Positions 1 to 5,491 of a stretch of 5,491 nt of DNA are shown here, one piece after another. The notes under the pieces are model-generated. The model worked only from the letters and a program-made list of their open reading frames with translations, made no database searches and was not told the origin of the DNA. The translations under genes and the position numbers were made by a program. Positions within the stretch are counted from its first letter, which is position 1; the number at the start of each line of letters is the position of its first letter. The stretch is from Pseudomonadota bacterium (GTDB lineage Bacteria > Pseudomonadota > Alphaproteobacteria > Rhodospirillales > Casp-alpha2), in contig JAQBZY010000136.1 in NCBI GenBank assembly GCA_027620395.1, positions 1 to 5,491 on the forward strand, in the 5' to 3' direction.

Positions 1-769
1 TCACCAGCAGTATTTCGTCCAGCGCCAGCGTTTGTCCATCGGAAAGGGTCAACAAGTTCTTGTCGATACGAGTTGCTTCGACGCCGCCGTGCACATGCAC
101 GCCGCGTGCTTTGAGGACGCGCTCAAAACGAGCTGCCACATCTGGCGGGAATGCCGGCAGTATCTTGGGCGACCGGCTGATCAGATGACAGTCGATCTTT
201 TCATCACCACGTCCGACATCCGACAGCAATTTCTGTAAGCGGTATTGGATTGCCAACAACATCTCGACGCCGGCCGCGCCGGCACCAACGACACCGATAC
301 GATGTTCGCCCGGTTGCGCCATCACCCGGGCCGTCAATCGATGCCATTTGTCGACAAATCGATTGATCGGCTTCACCGGCGTGGCGAACCGACCGGCGCC
401 TGCAACACGCTTTAGCTGTGGGCGAGAGCCGATATTGATCGACAAAACGTCGTAGGGTACCGGCGGTCGGTTGGCGCAGATCACGGTCTTGTTAATGGTA
501 TCGATCTTGATCGCCTCATCGTGGAACAACCGCGCTTTGGCGAACTGGCAGAGCGGGCGCAGGTCCACATGCGCTTCGTCAAAATCATAATGGCCGGCGA
601 CGTAGCCCGGCAACATTCCTGAATACGGAGTATGCACGTCGCGCGCGATCAGGCTTAGCCGAACCCCGGCAAGCGGGTTCATGCCGAAGTTTTTCAACAC
701 CGCGACATGACTGTGCCCGCCGCCGATGAAGACGAGATCTTTGAGGATGATATCTTGATTCGAATTCAA
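1..769 (-). CDS. selD: FAD-dependent pyridine nucleotide oxidoreductase, N-terminal part of a probable SelD fusion (partial, runs off left edge)
   Basis: The 256 visible codons are open to the window edge. Near the N-terminus is the FAD-binding glycine motif GGGHSHV (residues 16-22), followed by the conserved stretches RDVHTPYSGMLPG (43-55) and SINIGS (110-115). A second nucleotide-binding motif, GVVGAGAAGVE, lies at about 159-169. This combination, especially GGGHSHVAVL and HTPYSGMLPG, is what I know from the NADH-dehydrogenase-like flavoprotein commonly fused to the N-terminus of selenide, water dikinase, which makes selenophosphate from selenide and ATP. The dikinase half would lie beyond the left edge, so the fusion is inferred; a stand-alone NDH-like flavoprotein is the alternative. 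No ATG or GTG is in frame before the FAD motif. TTG at 769 is the best start: it gives the usual short lead before the first beta strand and lies 16 bases after the permease stop, with a weak GGAACGGA ribosome site. It is probably the last visible gene of the transporter operon. Confidence 0.83.
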   Translation of the reverse strand, partial: MNSNQDIILKDLVFIGGGHSHVAVLKNFGMNPLAGVRLSLIARDVHTPYSGMLPGYVAGHYDFDEAHVDLRPLCQFAKARLFHDEAIKIDTINKTVICANRPPVPYDVLSINIGSRPQLKRVAGAGRFATPVKPINRFVDKWHRLTARVMAQPGEHRIGVVGAGAAGVEMLLAIQYRLQKLLSDVGRGDEKIDCHLISRSPKILPAFPPDVAARFERVLKARGVHVHGGVEATRIDKNLLTLSDGQTLALDEILLV

Positions 770-785
770 GGCGTCCGTTCCACGA

Positions 786-2261
786 TCAATTGTTCAGTTG
801 CCGGGCGGTGTCGCTGAGGTGCAGGCCCGCGCGGATTCGACGTGACAGAATATCGATCCCGATGTTCAAGGTAGCCGTCACGGCGATCAAGAACATGGCC
901 CGATCCAGGCGAATTTCAGACAACGCACTGTCGATGAAGAAGCCCAGCGTTGCAATGCCGAGAATACCCAGAATTGCGGTCTCGCGCATGATGACTTCCC
1001 AGCGATAGAACAGGAATGCCAAAAATTGGCCATAGACGCGCGGCAATATCTCGTACGCATACAGATTGATGCCGGTCGGATGATCGGGCCGCAAGGCGAT
1101 CTCGTTGCTAAAGCGCCCGATCAGATGCCCGATGATCGCGCCATTGTGCAAGGACAACGCAACGATGGCCGGCAGCATTGATGGCCCCCACAAGTGCAAC
1201 AGCACATAGGCGAGAATGAATTCAGGCGTTGAGCGAACGATGATCAGAATTCCGTGCCCGATGGACCTTCCTACAGGTCCGAAGAATTTCTCCGAGATCA
1301 TCGGGTACATCAGCAACGCCAATACGCCGGTTCCGACCAGCGCGATCTGCGTTAACACGACGGTCGCGATGACACCCGGTAGCGCCATGTCGCTGAGCAT
1401 CATCCAGATCCAGTCGGCGAGATTGGACCACGCCGCCAGCGTAAAGATATCGTGATCACGTAGCGGCGCCGGCACGATATCGACGCCAAAAAATCGAACG
1501 ATATTGGAGATCTGAATGGAGAAACCGCTGCCGAGCAGAAACGGTGTCGCCAGGGCATACAAACCGACGAGACGGGCCCGCATCCAATAGCGTAGGCTGG
1601 CGATCAAGATGTAAAACAGGATCATCAACGCCGCCGCCTCCGAGTAATTTCCTTCGCTGAATGCTGTCTCAAGTTGGAACCCCAAGGTCGGTAGGCCGAC
1701 GAAGCCGAGCACCGCGCTGGACCGCAGCCCGCATTCGAACCGGTAGCTGGTGTAACTTTTGATGTGCACCCACACCGTCGGCAGCCTGGCATATACGAAT
1801 CCCGATATCATATCGGTCCCGGGCGCCAAGACCTTGGCGGCACGAAGGTCCGCTTCTTCCAGGGTTTCGGCGTACACTTTCGCGCAGATACCGGCATAGG
1901 GGATGGCGATGGCAAGAACCCCGGTCAGCGGCGTGAGGCCGAACATTTGCAGGAAAATCAACGCCCAGAACAGCTCGTGAATGGCGCGGATGAAAGCGCA
2001 GATCCAGCGCACCGGCCCGATATGAAAAAGCTGAGACAGGATAAAGCCGCCGACGGCCCCCAAGGCGACCCCGCAAAACGCGAACGCCACCGTTCTCGCT
2101 AGAACCCAGCCGATATCGCCGACGGCGGTGAAGTCCGGCGTGATGGCGCCAAGCGCCATGCGCTGCAATTCGGTCCACGGATCAAGCGTCGTGACCGACA
2201 CGTCGGCGATCATCAAGCTCGCCAGCGCGACCAGCACGAACAGGCCGCTGACCCTTAGCAT
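786..2261 (-). CDS. Fused double-domain PhnE-like ABC transporter permease, putative selenium oxyanion importer
   Basis: This 491-residue, very hydrophobic protein contains two binding-protein-dependent permease halves in one chain, roughly residues 50-240 and 290-480. Typical PhnE proteins have one half (about 260-290 residues) and act as dimers. The first half has a clear EAA loop, EEADLRAAKVLAPG, followed by ARLP (about 135-161), which docks the ATPase. The second half carries the corresponding loop around 383-420, with a degenerate EAA part but a conserved YEILPRVYGQ segment. Both halves end in the family-typical SSAVLGFVGLPTLGF and RETAILGILGIATLGFF segments. ATG at 2261 has GGAG 10 bases upstream, and an in-frame TAA shortly before it rules out a longer protein. 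The gene follows the ATPase by 57 bases and precedes the SelD-type flavoprotein by 16, so it should be co-transcribed with both. The substrate (selenate or selenite rather than phosphonate) is inferred from the neighbours; no C-P lyase genes are present. Confidence 0.9.
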   Translation of the reverse strand: MLRVSGLFVLVALASLMIADVSVTTLDPWTELQRMALGAITPDFTAVGDIGWVLARTVAFAFCGVALGAVGGFILSQLFHIGPVRWICAFIRAIHELFWALIFLQMFGLTPLTGVLAIAIPYAGICAKVYAETLEEADLRAAKVLAPGTDMISGFVYARLPTVWVHIKSYTSYRFECGLRSSAVLGFVGLPTLGFQLETAFSEGNYSEAAALMILFYILIASLRYWMRARLVGLYALATPFLLGSGFSIQISNIVRFFGVDIVPAPLRDHDIFTLAAWSNLADWIWMMLSDMALPGVIATVVLTQIALVGTGVLALLMYPMISEKFFGPVGRSIGHGILIIVRSTPEFILAYVLLHLWGPSMLPAIVALSLHNGAIIGHLIGRFSNEIALRPDHPTGINLYAYEILPRVYGQFLAFLFYRWEVIMRETAILGILGIATLGFFIDSALSEIRLDRAMFLIAVTATLNIGIDILSRRIRAGLHLSDTARQLNN

Positions 2262-2318
2262 GGTTCGCCGGCTCCATGGCCTGGCAACGGCGCCTTATAT
2301 CTCCGCAAGACGGCCACC

Positions 2319-2972
2319 CTACGTCAGATACAAGAAATCGAGATCGGCGCGGCTCACCTGATCGGCGGCGACATCGATGGCGATGCATTGATCCTTGATG
2401 CCGACGATCCGCGTCGAATACTCAAGCGCGAGATCGACGTCATGCATCGCCAATACGACGGTGCCGAATGATGACGTGATCGCATCCATGATGACTCGGG
2501 ATTGATGCTGATCGTTTGCGGAAACTGGCTCGTCGCCCAGCAACGACGTGCCGCCCTGCAACAAGGCGCGGCAGATTGCGGTGCGTTGCTGCTGCCCACC
2601 GGATAGTTCACCGGCCTTGCTGAATAACTTGTCGCCAAGGCCGAGCTGCTCGGCGATCGGACGGACTCTGGCGATGTCGGCCGGGCGCGGCCAGACCAGA
2701 TTCAGCAGATTATGGGCAATCGAATGCCGGCTGAGCGTGCCCATGTAGATATTGTGAAATACGCTCAGATTCCCGACGAGGCCGAGGTCTTGCGGCACGA
2801 ACGCCGTAACAGCGGCATAGCGGTGCTGCAAGATCGAGATCAGCGTCGATTTTCCAGCGCCACTTTCGCCGATCAGAGCTACCCGTTCGCCCTCGTGGAC
2901 AGCTAACGAAACACCACGGAGAACAATATCGCCACGGTATCCGAAATCCTCATCGCTCAGTTGGAACAACAA
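2319..2972 (-). CDS. Compact PhnC-like ABC transporter ATP-binding protein
   Basis: This 217-residue cytoplasmic ATPase should power the neighbouring permease. All ABC motifs are present: Walker A GESGAGKST (35-43), Q-loop PQD (Q61), signature LSGGQQQR (123-130), Walker B SLLGDEP (143-149, D147/E148), and switch histidine in LAMHD (H177). SVFHNIYMG (70-78) resembles the PhnC family. It is shorter than usual PhnC (about 250-270 residues), largely because only about 17 residues separate Walker A from the Q-loop, roughly half the normal spacing, and the C-terminus is short. The reading frame opens only at 2978, so the start must be TTG at 2972 (or the next TTG at 2969). That start lies 2 bases after the stop of the binding-protein gene, and no clear ribosome site is visible, which suggests translational coupling. 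Such coupling could be weakened by the upstream frameshift. ATPase identity is certain; the substrate is inferred. Confidence 0.93.
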   Translation of the reverse strand: MLFQLSDEDFGYRGDIVLRGVSLAVHEGERVALIGESGAGKSTLISILQHRYAAVTAFVPQDLGLVGNLSVFHNIYMGTLSRHSIAHNLLNLVWPRPADIARVRPIAEQLGLGDKLFSKAGELSGGQQQRTAICRALLQGGTSLLGDEPVSANDQHQSRVIMDAITSSFGTVVLAMHDVDLALEYSTRIVGIKDQCIAIDVAADQVSRADLDFLYLT

Positions 2973-2974
2973 GA

Positions 2975-3854
2975 TCAGTCAATCAGCTTGATCTGTTTGG
3001 CGACATCCAAAATCGGCTGATAATCGGCATTGGACGCCGGTACAAAGCTTTTTCTTGGGAACGACGCCAACAGAGCGGGATCGGTCATGGACAATAGCGC
3101 TTTCGTCACTCGTGCCGTAAAGCCATCGCCGAAAATCTTGTCGGCATCGCCACGGATCGTCCACTGGTAATCGGGATATGTCGGTGTTTTCCAGATCACA
3201 GAAACCTTTTTGACGTCTATCTTTCCTTCCTTGATCTCATCCAGCCAGACCTGGAAGTTTACGGCACCGACCATATAACTGCCGGACTGCACGAGCGCGA
3301 TGGTCTTGGAGTGGTTGCCGCTAAAGCCAACCTTCGAGAACACCTCCTCGGGTGCGGCGTTGAATTCCTTACGGATGTAATATTCCGGCATCAGACGCCC
3401 CGAGGTCGACCCTTTGGAGCCGAATGTAAAGGTCTTGCCCTTGATATCGGCGGGAAGCTTGTTTGCCGGCTTCAAGCCGGTGCTTTGATGGGCGATAAAA
3501 TACGTCTCAAAGGCCTGATCCTCGAAACCCTGGGCAATTGCCTTGGAACCAGGGACTAACGCACGGGCGCGGACACCCGACAGACCGCCGAACCAGGACA
3601 GTTGCACCTGATTGTTGCGAAATGCGGTGCCGGCGGCGGCATAGGATTTAACGGGAATATATTTTGCCTCAACGCCGAGCTCCTTGGCGAGATAGGTGGG
3701 TGGCGACTTTGTCGAACCGCTCGCGCAGTTTGCTCTCGTCCTGGTCGGGTATGGCCGTGAAAACGAATGTTTGTGCGGACATTGCTTGGGGGGACATAAA
3801 GATAAGGCCAACAAATGCCACAAAAGCGCTGATGAATATGGCGGCTGTTTTCAT
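2975..3854 (-). pseudogene. PhnD-like periplasmic oxyanion-binding protein (putative selenate-binding), frameshifted
   Basis: Two reading frames together make one binding protein. The first runs from ATG 3854 and stops after 61 codons at 3669; the second continues to 2975. The start has a lipophilic signal peptide (residues 1-27, ending near AMSA). The body has FTAIPDQDESKL (32-43), SWFGGL (85-90) and the ligand-loop-like STSG (148-151) within FTFGSKGSTSGRLMP. These match the phosphonate/phosphite PhnD fold and, as I recall, the subfamily called putative selenate-binding that occurs next to selD. The frames join where GGTG is repeated (CCAC on the coding strand). Removing one copy gives RFDKVATYLAKELGV, aligning without gap to the usual family form, and an intact 291-residue protein. 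As written, only the signal peptide and first strand would be made. It may be a true mutation, a reversible slippage site or a sequencing error. Upstream AAAGG about 13-17 bases before ATG may serve as ribosome site. Confidence 0.85.
3695..3703 (-). repeat. 4-bp tandem duplication causing the frameshift
   Basis: The plus strand reads GGTGGGTGG, i.e. two adjacent copies of a 4-base unit (CCAC CCAC on the coding strand). Deleting one copy restores the binding-protein frame with the codons for VATYLAKELG. Duplication of a short unit is the typical mark of replication slippage. Deleting a single C also restores the frame, but it inserts an extra histidine not expected in the family. Confidence 0.75.
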
Positions 3855-4094
3855 TTGGAGCCGTACCTTTGTCTGTGCATTAGGTGATGAACATCAATGT
3901 CGTTGATCGTTAGCGCTCTTCGCATGATGACGGAAAGCATCCAAGGCGGCCATGTTGTATGTAGGTGTCTTAAGCTCGCCTTTCAGCCACCTCGATGAGC
4001 AAATGTCACATCACGAAACGGTTATCGCCGTAAGCCCGCGAAATCGCGGGGATACGCCCTTCCAGAGGCCGGATTTTTACAAGCCTGTGGGGCA
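3855..4094. other. Intergenic spacer between egtD and the transporter operon
   Basis: This 240-base spacer holds no convincing gene. It should contain the end of the egtD transcript and the leader of the transporter operon. A GC-rich hairpin lies near the egtD side (4035-4050). A short inverted repeat, TGATG-AA-CATCA, lies at 3885-3896, about 30 bases upstream of the binding-protein start, and could be an operator, but 5-base arms are weak evidence. I could not assign -35/-10 boxes with confidence. No tRNA-like or selC-like cloverleaf was recognised. Confidence 0.5.
4035..4050 (-). terminator. GC-rich hairpin downstream of egtD, possible terminator
   Basis: CCCGCG and CGCGGG form a perfect 6-bp stem around a 4-base loop, starting about 45 bases after the egtD stop codon. 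In the minus-strand direction it is followed by CTTACGG, not a run of T, so it is not a standard intrinsic terminator. It may be a Rho-linked or transcript-stabilising structure, and read-through into the transporter genes is possible. Confidence 0.3.
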
Positions 4095-5207
4095 CTAAGC
4101 TGCCCGCAGCAACATGACGGCGAAAAGTTCGTCCGTGTCCGTCCAAGTTTCGATGGGAACGAAGCCGCCGCTACCGGCCAACAAACGGAAGCCCGACACA
4201 CTGTACTTATAGGAATTTTCGGTATGGATCGTTTCCCCTTCCCGTAAGGTGAATGTGTAGCCGGCAACCCTGAGTGTTTGCGCGCTGACGCTTCGCAAAT
4301 GCATTTCGATCCGGCTTTGTTCTGCATTATAGGGTGCCCAATGCTCGAACCGGTCCAGATTAACATCACCGTCGAGCTCGCGATTGATCCGTGCCAGGAT
4401 GTTCTTATTGAATTGCGCCGTCAGACCGGCCGCGTCGTTATAGGCCGCCTCTAACCGGGCCGGCTCTTTTTGCAGATCGAAACCAATCAAAAGCGCGCCG
4501 TCCGGGCCCACGATGTCACGCATCGACGATAGCAATCGGCGCGCCGCTGGCGGGTCGAAATTGCCAATTGTGGAGCCTGGAAAGAACGCGCACCGCCGCT
4601 CGTTGGCAACATCGAGCGATTCCGGCAATTGGACCTGCGTCGTGAAGTCTTCGGCAACGGCATGAACGCTGAGGCCCGGATAATCGGCTTCGAGCGCAAG
4701 CGCCGCGTCGCCCAGTTGCGCCGCCGACATATCGATGGCAACGAACGCCTTCGGCATCCGAAGTCTATCCAGAACGAGCCGCACCTTGGTCATGGATCCG
4801 GATCCGAATTCCACCAAACTGACGCCGTCGCCAAGGTAGCGGGCGATATCGGGCGCAGCATCGGTGAGGATCGCCGTCTCGGTGCGGGTCGGGTAATACT
4901 CCGGCGTTTCGCAGATGTCTTCGAACAGCAACGCCCCCTCGGCGTCGTAAAACCATTTCGGGGGCAAGGTTTTTGGGGTTGCCGAAAGTCCATCAACAAC
5001 GTCGGCCAGAAACGCCAGACGGGTGGGATTCGTGTGGGGATCCATCAGTATCTGCCATACGCGGCGCCATTGGCTCGAAGCATCGTCGTCGCCGTTGACT
5101 TCGGCGCGCCGCATCTCCGCCGCAGCGCGCTCCAATGCTCCGGTCCGTTCGCCGGTTTCGCTAATCAGCCGGCCGACGATAACGCTCGGATCAGTAACAC
5201 TCGCCAT
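4095..5207 (-). CDS. egtD: L-histidine N-alpha-methyltransferase EgtD (hercynine synthase)
   Basis: EgtD transfers three methyl groups from S-adenosylmethionine to the amino group of histidine, giving hercynine, the precursor of ergothioneine and selenoneine. Numbered from ATG 5207 (370 residues), the family blocks are PKTLPPKWFYD (78-88), PEYYPTRTE (102-110), the SAM-binding EFGSGSMTK (133-141), AIDMSA with acidic D159, AEDFT (D187), and FPGSTIGNF (N216). Y256 in AYNDAAG and the pair E330/S332 in HTENSYKYS correspond to the histidine-binding residues known from mycobacterial EgtD, so activity is likely. ATG 5207 is preferred because GAGGA sits 5 bases upstream; ATG 5231, adding 8 residues, has only AGGG 12 bases away. 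Either way about 50 residues precede the normal EgtD start. That extension is charged and poorly characterised, and a later Met about 54 residues in would give the usual size. No egtB or senA is visible next to it. Confidence 0.94.
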   Translation of the reverse strand: MASVTDPSVIVGRLISETGERTGALERAAAEMRRAEVNGDDDASSQWRRVWQILMDPHTNPTRLAFLADVVDGLSATPKTLPPKWFYDAEGALLFEDICETPEYYPTRTETAILTDAAPDIARYLGDGVSLVEFGSGSMTKVRLVLDRLRMPKAFVAIDMSAAQLGDAALALEADYPGLSVHAVAEDFTTQVQLPESLDVANERRCAFFPGSTIGNFDPPAARRLLSSMRDIVGPDGALLIGFDLQKEPARLEAAYNDAAGLTAQFNKNILARINRELDGDVNLDRFEHWAPYNAEQSRIEMHLRSVSAQTLRVAGYTFTLREGETIHTENSYKYSVSGFRLLAGSGGFVPIETWTDTDELFAVMLLRAA

Positions 5208-5308
5208 GGATATCCTCGTCTTGTCGTTCATGTCGTCATTTAGCCCTGGCCTACTGCTTACTCTAATCTTTCTTTGTGATCTGATCTTCGTGAAATAGAC
5301 GGTTTTGC

Positions 5309-5324
5309 ACGAGAATTTTCTCGT
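5309..5324. promoter_or_regulatory. 16-bp inverted repeat upstream of egtD, possible operator
   Basis: ACGAGAA and TTCTCGT are exact inverted copies separated by TT. The repeat lies about 100 bases upstream of the egtD start and 70 bases before the plus-strand ATG at 5395, a suitable place for a regulator binding site between divergent units. There is no following T-run in either direction that would make it a classical terminator. No regulator family can be named from it. Confidence 0.35.
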
Positions 5325-5394
5325 TTACCCTTGCGCCGGTCCAACGTGCGGGGCAAGCGCATGCATGCCAAGGCTTTTTCAAGGGAGTGGTAAT

Positions 5395-5460
5395 ATGATT
5401 TTCGACCATCGCACATATACGTGGCTTGTGTCCCTCCACGTGGTGTATGAGGCGGTCTAA
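5395..5460 (+). CDS. Short reading frame with strong ribosome site, possible broken NIPSNAP-like gene start
   Basis: AAGGGAG at 5381-5387 lies 7 bases before ATG 5395, the best ribosome binding site in the window. The first residues, MIFDHRTYT, resemble the N-terminus of NIPSNAP-domain proteins (typically MIxxxRTYT). The frame then stops after 21 residues at 5458-5460 and the remaining sequence no longer resembles the family in any frame. It is either a frameshifted or degenerate gene start, a leader peptide, or a coincidence. It points away from egtD. Confidence 0.27.
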   Translation: MIFDHRTYTWLVSLHVVYEAV

Positions 5461-5491
5461 CGCCTGTCTCCAGCGGTTGTCATCGCCGGGT

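Larger units (their letters stand above)
5208..5491. other. Upstream region of egtD without a secure gene
   Basis: This stretch should hold the egtD promoter. It contains an inverted repeat (5309-5324), a plus-strand ATG with a very good ribosome site (5395), and an uninterrupted minus-strand frame entering from the right edge and stopping at 5263. The two possible genes overlap on opposite strands, so at most one is likely real. I cannot decide between them from this window. Confidence 0.5.

Noticed and set aside
1669..2178. 169-codon minus-strand frame inside the permease gene.
   Set aside because: Arginine- and histidine-rich out-of-frame translation of the permease, with no coherent domain.
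2975..3823. Treating the long downstream frame as a complete 282-residue binding protein starting at 3823.
   Set aside because: Its first 35 or so residues are an out-of-frame reading of the true signal peptide region; the other frame supplies a proper signal peptide and family-like first strand.
3894..3953. A 19-codon minus-strand frame (MAALDAFRHHAKS...) in the leader of the transporter operon, a possible leader peptide.
   Set aside because: No ribosome binding site, no run of regulatory codons and no attenuator hairpins nearby; such short frames are expected by chance.
3855..4094. A selenocysteine tRNA gene or SECIS-like element in the spacer, given the selenium context.
   Set aside because: No 90-base cloverleaf with a long variable arm or T-loop sequence could be found, and no in-frame TGA with a following hairpin needs explaining. 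The TGA ending the 61-residue frame is out of frame with the protein and results from the frameshift.
4629..5243. Long plus-strand open frame of 204 codons opposite egtD.
   Set aside because: It lies entirely across the well-supported egtD gene, has arginine-rich low-complexity character and no family resemblance; it is a codon-bias shadow.

Overview
The window carries one set of genes, all read on the minus strand, so transcription runs from the right edge to the left. Third-position-biased, moderately GC-rich coding sequence, an EgtD methyltransferase and a SelD-type flavoprotein fusion suggest a proteobacterium, probably an alphaproteobacterium. That assignment is inferred from protein flavour only; no marker gene is present.

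In transcription order: (1) about 280 bases at the right edge without a certain gene, holding a 16-bp inverted repeat and a short plus-strand reading frame with an excellent ribosome binding site; (2) egtD, the histidine trimethyltransferase that makes hercynine, with an N-terminal extension; (3) a 240-base spacer with a GC-rich hairpin just behind egtD; (4) a PhnD-like periplasmic oxyanion-binding protein, broken by a frameshift that a 4-base tandem duplication explains exactly; (5) a compact PhnC-like ABC ATPase starting 2 bases after the stop of (4), on TTG; (6) a double-length permease in which two PhnE-like halves are fused; (7) the N-terminal FAD/NAD(P)-binding part of the flavoprotein that in many bacteria is fused to selenide, water dikinase (SelD). 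Gene (7) runs off the left edge, so the dikinase half is not visible.

Genes 4 to 7 look like one selenium operon: a PhnCDE-type importer, most likely for a selenium oxyanion such as selenate or selenite, beside the enzyme system that activates selenium as selenophosphate. The transported substrate is inferred from family resemblance and neighbours. The egtD gene next door produces hercynine, the precursor of both ergothioneine and its selenium analogue selenoneine. The window therefore places selenium uptake, selenium activation and hercynine synthesis side by side. The most notable defect is the frameshifted binding protein: as written, the importer has no complete receptor while every other visible gene is intact.
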